Shown here in pieces: positions 1-4,632 of a stretch of 20,674 bases of DNA. The notes beneath the pieces were generated by a model, which saw only the letters and a list, made by a program, of their open reading frames with translations, ran no database searches and was not told the origin of the DNA. This DNA is from a virus. The translations under genes were made by a program, and so were the position numbers. The stretch's first letter is position 1; each line of letters begins with the position of its first letter. The stretch covers positions 1 through 20,674 of the IMG/VR virus record IMGVR_UViG_3300036832_000812. One strand, written 5' to 3'.

Positions 1-253
1 GGTCGAACACCCGCAGTCCAGGCATCGGATTGCAGGACCACGCGCCCATGTTGGGACGGAACTGCGTCATGGTGAAGATACGATCTCTGCCCCATTTGCT
101 ATCGGGCAGATCGGCGCCAGCGACGTGACGATAATAGCCGCCCAGGAATAGTTCCTGAGCCTTCGCTGGCCGAGTTGGATCAAGGCCGGCGCACATCATG
201 TCGCGCACCAGCAGATCGAGCTGGTCCGTATCAAGATGATACATGATTAACAT
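1..253 (-). CDS. Hypothetical protein, 3' end beyond window
   Basis: This is the last visible gene of the minus-strand operon. It is open from ATG at 253 to the window edge (84 codons seen), so its C-terminus is missing. The start is set by the operon ribosome-binding cassette CAGAGGAACACCA, which touches the ATG. The visible protein begins MLIMYHLDTDQLDLLVRDMM and has no membrane segment or motif I recognise; a helical N-terminus and a Trp/Gly-rich stretch around residues 39-75 can be seen. A hammerhead ribozyme lies just upstream, so after cleavage this gene would sit on its own mRNA. The function is unknown. Confidence 0.75.
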   Translation of the reverse strand, partial: MLIMYHLDTDQLDLLVRDMMCAGLDPTRPAKAQELFLGGYYRHVAGADLPDSKWGRDRIFTMTQFRPNMGAWSCNPMPGLRVFD

Positions 254-276
254 TGGTGTTCCTCTGTGTTGCCGAT

Positions 277-337
277 GGCCTCATCGGGCAGCGCATCACG
301 CTGCGACCACGCAGACCGGAGCCTGCGGGTTTCGGCC
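277..337 (-). ncRNA. Type II hammerhead ribozyme HHR-1 (U4C variant)
   Basis: Read on the minus strand. Stem II is GGCC (337-334) with GGCC (280-277). The GAAA core is 333-330. Stem III is 329-323 with 314-307, with one bulged base (309) and an 8-base loop. The cleavage triplet GUC is 307-305, so cutting is predicted between 305 and 304. Stem I is GCAGCG (304-299) with CGCTGC (293-288) and loop UGAUG. The second core strand is CCGATGA (287-281), which differs from the consensus CUGANGA by C at position 4. It fills the gap between the genes ending at 337 and starting at 253; the upstream stop codon shares base 337 with stem II. All other core bases fit, but the U4C change could slow cleavage. 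Confidence 0.75.
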
Positions 338-561
338 TATGGACGTAGCGGGTTCTTCCGCTCCGGTGGCGGGGAGATGCGATACGGATCGCGTAGGTTG
401 GTCCAGCCGCCGGGAATGATCATCGGCGACCGATCCCTGGCAACTCCGCTCGCATAGCGGAACGCCTCTGCCTCGGTGCTGAATATCAAGAGGGTAGCCA
501 GGATATATCGTCCGGCATCATCGAGCACGACGACGACATAGGTTTCGGTGTCGCTCTTCAT
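337..561 (-). CDS. Small hypothetical protein (74 aa)
   Basis: I chose the ATG at 561 (protein MKSDTETYVVVVLDDAGRYI...) because AAAGG lies 8 bases upstream and the start overlaps the stop of the preceding 54-aa gene (ATGA). A longer form from 606 is possible but would run through the upstream gene in another frame. The N-terminal half looks like a beta-rich fold (YVVVVLDDAGRYILATLLIF) followed by a helix (STEAEAFRYASGVARD), a layout common in tiny phage proteins. It has no cysteines, signal peptide or membrane helix. It is the third gene of a coupled trio (997 to 337), and its stop codon runs into ribozyme HHR-1. The function is unknown. Confidence 0.7.
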   Translation of the reverse strand: MKSDTETYVVVVLDDAGRYILATLLIFSTEAEAFRYASGVARDRSPMIIPGGWTNLRDPYRISPPPERKNPLRP

Positions 562-722
562 TGCTTGATACCTTTCCCATTCACGATTGCATCGCACATG
601 CCGCAACGATCATTGGCCGACAATTTGTTAAACTCGGCGCGGGTTGCGACAATCTTGAATGTTGGATTTATGCGACGACCGCACATCGTCGTCTGAGTGC
701 GGGGAACCAGATGGATCTTCAT
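558..722 (-). CDS. Very small Cys-rich protein (54 aa), possible zinc site
   Basis: This gene is easily missed. It runs from ATG 722 to TGA 558 and is linked by four-base ATGA overlaps to genes on both sides (719-722 upstream, 558-561 downstream), the usual sign of translational coupling. The protein starts MKIHLVPRTQTTMCGRR and ends in NGKGIKQ. His4, Cys14 and the pair Cys40-x2-Cys43 (RCGMC) could form a single zinc site; small phage proteins with this spacing are common, but I cannot name the family. Its position inside a coupled trio suggests it is made with, and in step with, its neighbours. Confidence 0.7.
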   Translation of the reverse strand: MKIHLVPRTQTTMCGRRINPTFKIVATRAEFNKLSANDRCGMCDAIVNGKGIKQ

Positions 723-997
723 CTAGCCCTCCGACGATCGCGGGCAATGTCCTGTGATGATTTGCTCATGACGATCCTGCTGCCAGTCGCCCGACGCAGA
801 TTGCGATCGTGGCCGAACGCGATGCCCATCACCGCCGACCGCAGGTTCATGATCTCGTGGCCCAGCTTCAGCAGGTCCTCGATCTCCTCCCGCGTCATCT
901 TCTCGGTGGCGTCCAGGCATTCCATGTCGGTGACAAGTTTGAGCAGCAGATCCCGCATGTGCGAGGTCCGCTGCGCCGTTGTCAGACGCCTGTTCAT
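719..997 (-). CDS. Hypothetical helical protein (92 aa)
   Basis: The start at ATG 997 is fixed by the operon cassette CAGAGGAGCACCA, one base upstream. The protein is predicted to be almost wholly helical and highly charged. Residues 1-50 alternate Leu/Met with Lys/Glu (for example MRDLLLKLVTDMECLDATEK), followed by a basic tail ending RDRRRAR. It has no catalytic motif or membrane helix. It heads a three-gene coupled block, and the structured element at 1024-1082 lies just upstream. DNA or RNA binding by the basic tail is possible but not shown. The function is unknown. Confidence 0.75.
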   Translation of the reverse strand: MNRRLTTAQRTSHMRDLLLKLVTDMECLDATEKMTREEIEDLLKLGHEIMNLRSAVMGIAFGHDRNLRRATGSRIVMSKSSQDIARDRRRAR

Positions 998-1023
998 GTG
1001 GTGCTCCTCTGAATATCCCAGGT

Positions 1024-1082
1024 TGATCCCCAGGCTGAAACAGCCACCGCATCACTACGGGGCTGCTTCAGTCAACGGATCA
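1024..1082 (-). ncRNA. Structured intergenic RNA element, copy 1 (non-hammerhead)
   Basis: On the minus strand, outer stem P1 is TGATCC (1082-1077) with GGATCA (1029-1024), and its first three bases are the stop codon of the upstream gene. An internal loop GTTGA / CCTGG follows. P2 is 11 pairs, CTGAAGCAGCC (1071-1061) with GGCTGTTTCAG (1045-1035), including one G-U pair. A short CCG/CGG stem (1060-1058 with 1049-1047) tops it. The copy at 2522-2582 has the same layout with compensating base changes in P1 and P2 and a similar internal loop (RUUGA / CCUGR), which supports a conserved RNA fold. It occupies the slot where other gaps hold a hammerhead, 13 bases before a ribosome-binding cassette. 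I recognise no known class. Confidence 0.65.
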
Positions 1083-1508
1083 CTCGGCAGCAGGCATGTG
1101 AACGCCGACCCTGATCCCTCTCGGCCCACGTATGCGATGTCGCGATTCGCAACCAGGGGAGTGGTATCGTGCCTTCACGATAGAGAAGAACGGCACACCG
1201 CATCCCTCACAGGGCTTCGTCCGAGGGATGAGGACCGTGTGCATAGGAGCGCGAACCTTTTCCTTGGTCGGCGGGTCTCGCTCACAGTTCAGAAACCAGA
1301 TGAACTGCGAGAACACTACCCACCGCATCACTGTTGGCGTCGCCGCCCGGCGCGGTTTTCTGCGCCGGTATTTCGACGCATAGAGACGCGATGCCTCATG
1401 CAGCGGGATGTCGTCCATATAGCGAGCGAACAACTCCTGCATGCTCACCCGTTGCCCGATCTTGCCTGCAAGTTCTGCACGGATTCGCTTCTTCCAGTCG
1501 TTGTCCAC
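1080..1508 (-). CDS. Small zinc-ribbon-like protein (142 aa)
   Basis: The C-terminal part has the signature CEGC (Cys100, Cys103), then an aromatic pair and ARYHSPGCESRH (His116, Cys120, His124) and a basic tail RIRGPR. This resembles the short zinc fingers ending in ARYCSPACRQRA... seen in many phage and bacterial proteins; here one usual cysteine is His. Residues 1-45 are helical and 46-56 are very basic, so nucleic-acid binding is likely. The start is GTG 1508 behind GGAGAAGAGGAA, overlapping the ParB-like gene by 64 bases. A shorter form from ATG 1442, two bases after the ParB stop, is the alternative. The upstream 22 residues look protein-like, so I prefer the longer form. Confidence 0.65.
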   Translation of the reverse strand: MDNDWKKRIRAELAGKIGQRVSMQELFARYMDDIPLHEASRLYASKYRRRKPRRAATPTVMRWVVFSQFIWFLNCERDPPTKEKVRAPMHTVLIPRTKPCEGCGVPFFSIVKARYHSPGCESRHRIRGPRGIRVGVHMPAAE

Positions 1509-2476
1509 TTCCTCTTCTCCAGTTCCGCTAACCGACTAACCAATGCCTGATGCACCCGTTCGAGCAGTTCTCTTGCCTGCTCGATCGAGTGAATTGCATC
1601 TGGCAGCTTCTCGGCAAAGATGCCGTTCAGTGCCAGCTTGGACAGGTTCGTCTCCTTCGTGAGGACCTTGACCCGCCCAAGGAACCGGGTGGACGCAGCG
1701 GTCGGAGTCTTGCCGTAACGGGCACGCGCCCGCTCCTGCTCCTCGCGGAATTCACGAACATGACGCTCAATGATCTTGTTCGCCGCTTCCTCTGAACGAA
1801 CCCCGCGCACCGACTTGATCAGGTCCGTGGCAACATTGCCGCGTGCCTTGGTGCCAGCGATCGCCCTGACCAATATCGGAAAGGTCACGTCTGACGCGAC
1901 GCGGCCGATCTCGATCTTGGTAAAGGAAGGAAGCCCGGAGAATTCGTCGCCGACCATCAAGCGGATAGCCCGATGCTCGGCAGCGACCTTGTGCTGGTAT
2001 TGGACGATCGCGTCCGGCTTCATATTGAAAGCCGCAGCGATGTCCTTGACCAGTGAACCTGGGAATTGCCGCAGTATCTCGCAGGCATGGTTCAGTTGCT
2101 CTTGCACATCTGGCGCCTTGCCTTCGATCGTGTTGATCGACCGCATCAGCAGTTGCCGACGATATTCGTCGGTCTCTCTGACGAGGTAGGCATCAAACAC
2201 GGTCTTATGGGCATCCTGCGCCGCCGTCAGGCGATGCAGGCCGGTCACCAGATGCTTCTTCGGCTCGTCGTCGAATAGGACGATGGCCGGGAAATCAGCG
2301 CCATCCAGCATAGCAATGCCGTAGGCGTTGACCCGGTCATCATCGATCCGACGCTGAAGCCGCGCAGGGTTCGCCTTCGCCTCGCCCATGTCGATATCCC
2401 GGATCGGGACATCCTTGGCGAACACGAAGGCATATCTGCCCGCCGACAGATATTGCTCTGTCTTAGGGTCCTGCAT
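1445..2476 (-). CDS. ParB-like DNA-binding protein (343 aa)
   Basis: An N-terminal ParB/Srx-type fold spans about residues 20-120, with the strand-turn motif VTGLHRLTAAQDA (77-89) matching the G-x-H-R-x-x-A box of the family. A helix-turn-helix follows at about 142-163 (VKDIAAAFNMKPDAIVQYQHK). The rest is a charged helical region (about 225-335). In phages such proteins act as site-specific DNA binders, sometimes nucleases or transcription regulators; which applies here cannot be told, and no ParA partner is in the window. The only workable in-frame start is ATG 2476. It lacks a good ribosome-binding site of its own: the operon cassette instead points at an 8-codon ORF that overlaps the start. 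The last 20 residues overlap the next gene and look non-conserved. Confidence 0.85.
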   Translation of the reverse strand: MQDPKTEQYLSAGRYAFVFAKDVPIRDIDMGEAKANPARLQRRIDDDRVNAYGIAMLDGADFPAIVLFDDEPKKHLVTGLHRLTAAQDAHKTVFDAYLVRETDEYRRQLLMRSINTIEGKAPDVQEQLNHACEILRQFPGSLVKDIAAAFNMKPDAIVQYQHKVAAEHRAIRLMVGDEFSGLPSFTKIEIGRVASDVTFPILVRAIAGTKARGNVATDLIKSVRGVRSEEAANKIIERHVREFREEQERARARYGKTPTAASTRFLGRVKVLTKETNLSKLALNGIFAEKLPDAIHSIEQARELLERVHQALVSRLAELEKRKWTTTGRSESVQNLQARSGNG

Positions 2477-2489
2477 GACTCTGTTCCAT
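2463..2489 (-). promoter_or_regulatory. 8-codon leader ORF overlapping the ParB-like start
   Basis: The conserved ribosome-binding cassette CAGAGGAGCAC (2505-2495) is followed at normal distance by ATG 2489, which opens MEQSHAGP and stops at TAA 2465-2463. The ParB-like gene starts at 2476, in another frame, inside this mini-ORF. A ribosome ending at 2463 would be 11 bases past the ParB start and could reinitiate backwards. This is either a translational brake or a drifted cassette. The sequence alone cannot tell. Confidence 0.4.
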
Positions 2490-2521
2490 CGATTGTGCTC
2501 CTCTGTTCCTAAGATCCACCG

Positions 2522-2582
2522 TGAACCTCAGGCCGAAAGAGCCGCACGCACAAGGCGCGAGGCTCCTTCGGTCAATGGTTCA
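2522..2582 (-). ncRNA. Structured intergenic RNA element, copy 2 (non-hammerhead)
   Basis: P1 is TGAACC (2582-2577) with GGTTCA (2527-2522). The internal loop is ATTGA / CCTGA. P2 is CCGAAGGAGCC (2571-2561) with GGCTCTTTCGG (2543-2533). An apical stem CGCGC/GTGCG (2559-2555 with 2551-2547) is closed by a three-base loop. Compared with the copy at 1024-1082, P1 swaps T-A for A-T, and P2 swaps T-A for C-G and C-G for G-C, while the single G-U pair stays at the same place. The element starts directly after the stop of the pentapeptide gene (tandem TGA TGA, the second TGA opening P1) and ends 17 bases before the ribosome-binding cassette of the ParB-like gene. There is no T-tract, so it is not a normal terminator. 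Confidence 0.65.
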
Positions 2583-3041
2583 TCACTTCGGCACTTCAGC
2601 GCTGGCGATCCTTTCGACCAACTCCAACGCTTCCTCATTGTCCTGATCTTCCGGCCCCCAATGATAGCGGGCATCGGACAGGGTGAACCAACGGCAGCCG
2701 GCCTTGATCTTCCAGCCCGGTTCATACTCATCATCGGGATGCCAGACGCCGATAAAGCGATACTCTCGGCTGTCTTCGCCGGCATCATAGATGCCCTGGG
2801 CATCATCGAACCTTACGCAGCGGTCAATGAGCGCACCGTCCAGATTGCAGCCGACCATATTGGCACCACGAAAGTCGGCGGCTTGGATGTCGGCGGAAGA
2901 GAGATCGGTGCCACGGAAGTCACAGTGGGCGAACTTGCCGCCCTCCAGGAAAAGTCCTGACAGATCCTGTCGGGAGAAATCTCCGCGGGACAGATCGAGG
3001 CCATTGCAGACGGCCCGCTGTATGTCGCCTTTTGTCATCAT
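2583..3041 (-). CDS. Pentapeptide-repeat protein with C-terminal phage domain (152 aa)
   Basis: Residues about 14-76 carry A(D/N)LxX-type pentapeptide repeats: DLSRGDFSRQDLSGLFLEGG, then ADFRGANMVGCNLDGALI. These form a right-handed quadrilateral beta-helix; some family members mimic DNA. Residues about 90-130 are a second domain (YRFIGVWHPD, AGCRWFTLSDARYHWG) often found behind pentapeptide repeats in phage proteins. The start is ATG 3041 behind CAGAGGAGCACCA (a second ATG follows at 3038). HHR-2 lies directly upstream and the non-hammerhead element directly downstream. A role as DNA mimic or host-takeover factor is a guess; the repeat call is firm. Confidence 0.85.
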   Translation of the reverse strand: MMTKGDIQRAVCNGLDLSRGDFSRQDLSGLFLEGGKFAHCDFRGTDLSSADIQAADFRGANMVGCNLDGALIDRCVRFDDAQGIYDAGEDSREYRFIGVWHPDDEYEPGWKIKAGCRWFTLSDARYHWGPEDQDNEEALELVERIASAEVPK

Positions 3042-3060
3042 GTTTGGTGCTCCTCTGGTT

Positions 3061-3125
3061 GGTCATCATCAGGCGGCGCATGACGCCGCGACACATGGGC
3101 ACGTTATCCCCCATGTGTTTCGACC
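3061..3125 (-). ncRNA. Type II hammerhead ribozyme HHR-2
   Basis: Minus strand. Stem II is GGTC (3125-3122) with GACC (3064-3061). GAAA is 3121-3118. Stem III is nine pairs including the core A-U and C-G (3118-3110 with 3099-3091), with a 10-base loop. Cleavage triplet GUC is 3092-3090, with the cut predicted between 3090 and 3089. Stem I is GCGGCG (3089-3084) with CGCCGC (3078-3073), loop UCAUG. The core strand CTGATGA is 3072-3066. One extra T (3065) sits between the core and stem II, as an extra A does in HHR-5. It starts four bases after the stop of the upstream gene and ends three bases before the ribosome-binding cassette of the pentapeptide gene. Confidence 0.87.
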
Positions 3126-3129
3126 TGTT

Positions 3130-3891
3130 TTACTTCACTAACCGCCAATGGCGATCGCCGATCTTCTCCATCTTCGCTTTAGCACGATCCGCCAGTCGCC
3201 GAATGAACGGCTCCCCGACTTTTCTGCCGACGATCGCATCCAATTCAGCGCCCGTCGCACCCTTGTCGCGCAACAGCAAAGCGGAACATTGCCCGCGTTT
3301 GCTATCATCGCGCTGCTCGCCGATGCGCCGCGTGCCGCTGGATTTGCGCAACGAGCGCTCGTATTCTTGGCGGACAGCGTAATCGATCACACGCACAGCT
3401 TCGCCTTTGGCGTTGACGACCGTTACCGGCCTCTTCGCCGCCTTTGATATATCCAACGCTGAATAGTTGACGCTGTTCTGGGTCACATTGGCCGCTTCGA
3501 TGCGCAATGTATAAGGACCATCGTCGGGCGATAAAGCAGAGATGTCGCCGCCATGCGGAACAGGCGGCTGTTCTGGCGTCTCTGCCTTCGTCTCTGCCTT
3601 CTTCTTCTGCGGCCCCTGCTTCTTGGGCATCTGCACGACCTCTGCGGCCTTCACCGGTTTCTTCGTCGCTGCTTTGATGCGCGATATCGGCGATGCCTTC
3701 TTGCCGGTATTCAACGGCTGCGACGCATCGTCCCGGCGATCGGCGATCCACCATTTGTCGGTCTCTTTGTTGAGTTCGACACGATAGTCATCGCCGACAG
3801 GTTTGAATCCATTGCGCTTCAGTTCCGTGATAGCCTCCTTTTCGCTATCCCAGACCAGACTGCGCAATTGATCCATGCTGCGGAAAGTCAT
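3130..3891 (-). CDS. DUF3489-like winged-helix protein with basic linker (253 aa)
   Basis: Three parts can be seen. Residues 1-55 form a small alpha/beta domain (SEKEAITELKRNGFKPVGDD, then a WWIAD motif). Residues 60-115 are a Lys/Pro/Ala-rich disordered linker. Residues about 190-253 resemble the DUF3489/winged-helix repeat (LLLRDKGATGAELDAIVGRK, ending in RHWRLVK). The last part is related to the next gene, whose core is LMLREDGATAPEIQKKTG. Such domains likely bind DNA. The start at ATG 3891 follows CAGAGGAGCACCA and ribozyme HHR-3. The linker suggests a tether between two functional ends. The precise role is unknown. Confidence 0.75.
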   Translation of the reverse strand: MTFRSMDQLRSLVWDSEKEAITELKRNGFKPVGDDYRVELNKETDKWWIADRRDDASQPLNTGKKASPISRIKAATKKPVKAAEVVQMPKKQGPQKKKAETKAETPEQPPVPHGGDISALSPDDGPYTLRIEAANVTQNSVNYSALDISKAAKRPVTVVNAKGEAVRVIDYAVRQEYERSLRKSSGTRRIGEQRDDSKRGQCSALLLRDKGATGAELDAIVGRKVGEPFIRRLADRAKAKMEKIGDRHWRLVK

Positions 3892-3908
3892 TGTTGGTGC
3901 TCCTCTGT

Positions 3909-3974
3909 GGTCTCGTCAGGCAACGCATGACGTTGCTACATGACGGGGCCGTGTGGCCCCGCCATGTTTCGACC
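3909..3974 (-). ncRNA. Type II hammerhead ribozyme HHR-3 (full consensus core, GUA site)
   Basis: Minus strand. Stem II is GGTC (3974-3971) with GACC (3912-3909). GAAA is 3970-3967. Stem III is long, 13 pairs including the core A-U and C-G and one G-U (3967-3955 with 3950-3938), capped by loop ACAC. The cleavage triplet is GUA (3939-3937), allowed by the NUH rule, with cutting between 3937 and 3936. Stem I is GCAACG (3936-3931) with CGTTGC (3925-3920), loop UCAUG. The core strand CTGACGA (3919-3913) fits CUGANGA exactly and joins stem II with no extra base. The upstream stop codon ends one base before stem II, and the ribosome-binding cassette of the next gene starts right behind. This is the cleanest of the five copies. 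Confidence 0.92.
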
Positions 3975-3975
3975 T

Positions 3976-4254
3976 TCACGCAGCTTTTGCCTTGCGCGGC
4001 AGCTTGACGACGTTCGCGGTTTTCTTTGCGATCATGAAGTGATGGAGATAACGGTCGCCGTCATAGGAATATGCCTCGTAGACATAGCCTAGCGTTTCCG
4101 CCAGCTTCGCCAGTGAATAACGCGAACGGCGCTTGCTCTCGCCGGTCTTCTTCTGAATCTCCGGCGCCGTCGCGCCATCTTCACGCAACATCAGATCGGC
4201 GATCTGCTGCTGCTTCTTGGTCGCGGCGGCATATTGTTCGGTATGTGTGGTCAT
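3976..4254 (-). CDS. Small DUF3489-like winged-helix protein (92 aa)
   Basis: Residues about 14-60 form a winged-helix-like core: QIADLMLREDGATAPEIQKK, then SKRRSRYSLAKLAETLGYVY. The last 15 residues are basic. The GAT-x-x-E pattern matches the C-terminal domain of the neighbouring 253-aa protein (DKGATGAELDAIVGRK), so the two are probably relatives, one free-standing and one tethered. DNA binding is the likely role. The start at ATG 4254 is set by CAGAGGAACACCA. It lies between HHR-4 upstream and HHR-3 downstream, so self-cleavage at both would give a one-gene mRNA. Confidence 0.78.
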   Translation of the reverse strand: MTTHTEQYAAATKKQQQIADLMLREDGATAPEIQKKTGESKRRSRYSLAKLAETLGYVYEAYSYDGDRYLHHFMIAKKTANVVKLPRKAKAA

Positions 4255-4273
4255 TGTGGTGTTCCTCTGTGAA

Positions 4274-4353
4274 TTGCCCCTGGCTCATCAGCGCAGTGTC
4301 CGGGGCCAACGATCTGCGGACAACGCAATGTTGCCATTGCGCTGTTTCGCTGG
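4274..4353 (-). ncRNA. Type II hammerhead ribozyme HHR-4 with loop I pseudoknot
   Basis: Minus strand. GAAA is 4348-4345. Stem III is 11 pairs including the core A-U and C-G (4345-4335 with 4330-4320), with a GCAA tetraloop. GUC is 4321-4319, with cutting between 4319 and 4318. Stem I is CGCAG (4318-4314) with CTGCG (4296-4292), enclosing a 17-base loop. Core CTGATGA is 4291-4285. Stem II is short: G4284-C4349 and C4283-G4350, then mismatches. Loop I bases GCCCC (4306-4302) can pair with GGGGC (4280-4276) just 3' of stem II, which may replace the weak outer part of stem II. The same 3' flank (GGGCAATTC) occurs at HHR-5. The weak stem II is the main doubt. Confidence 0.83.
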
Positions 4354-4361
4354 TCAGTAAT

Positions 4362-4538
4362 TTATCTCCATGCGCCGTTACGCTTGAACGCGCGACGCGA
4401 CTGCTTGACCGCCTCGGCATACGCCGTGCCGTCCTTCATCAGATCAGCGATCGCCTTCGCCCGCCATGCGTCCCACTTGTCGTTGACGCGGGCATTGGCG
4501 ATCCGGTCGCGGGCAGTCATCTTCATTGTCTTGGTCAT
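4362..4538 (-). CDS. Small hypothetical protein (58 aa)
   Basis: The start at ATG 4538 is fixed by CAGAGGAGCACCA two bases upstream; a longer reading from 4643 would cross ribozyme HHR-5 and is rejected. The protein (MTKTMKMTARDRIANARVND...) is basic and helical. It has KWDAWRAKAIADLMKDGTAY in the middle and a basic end (KQSRRAFKRNGAWR). It has no cysteines or membrane helix. The charge suggests nucleic-acid binding, but no family is recognised. It lies between HHR-5 and HHR-4. Confidence 0.72.
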   Translation of the reverse strand: MTKTMKMTARDRIANARVNDKWDAWRAKAIADLMKDGTAYAEAVKQSRRAFKRNGAWR

Positions 4539-4555
4539 TGTGGTGCTCCTCTGAA

Positions 4556-4632
4556 TTGCCCTGACTTCATCAGTGCGGGTGGGGCAAGTTTCCCGCAGAC
4601 AGCACAGCAGAGCGCGCTGTGCCGTTTCGTCA
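4556..4632 (-). ncRNA. Type II hammerhead ribozyme HHR-5 with loop I pseudoknot
   Basis: Minus strand. Stem II is TGAC (4632-4629) with GTCA (4565-4562). GAAA is 4628-4625. Stem III is ten pairs including the core A-U and C-G (4625-4616 with 4608-4599), with a 7-base loop. GUC is 4600-4598, with cutting between 4598 and 4597. Stem I is TGCGGG (4597-4592) with CCCGCA (4579-4574). Core CTGATGA is 4573-4567, followed by one extra A (4566). Loop I bases TTGCCC (4587-4582) pair perfectly with GGGCAA (4561-4556) directly after stem II. The stop codon of the upstream gene (4632-4630) is itself part of stem II. The ribosome-binding cassette starts two bases past the pseudoknot. Confidence 0.9.

Noticed and set aside
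561-1550. Long plus-strand frame of 329 codons
   Set aside because: It lies antisense to several genes with ribosome-binding sites and runs through the structured RNA at 1024-1082. The product is low-complexity and Arg/Ser/Leu-rich.
3909-3974. The GC-rich hairpins between minus-strand genes as rho-independent terminators
   Set aside because: No T-tract follows any of them, the operon continues downstream, and the conserved GAAA / GUH / CUGANGA bases around the hairpins are explained by the hammerhead fold.
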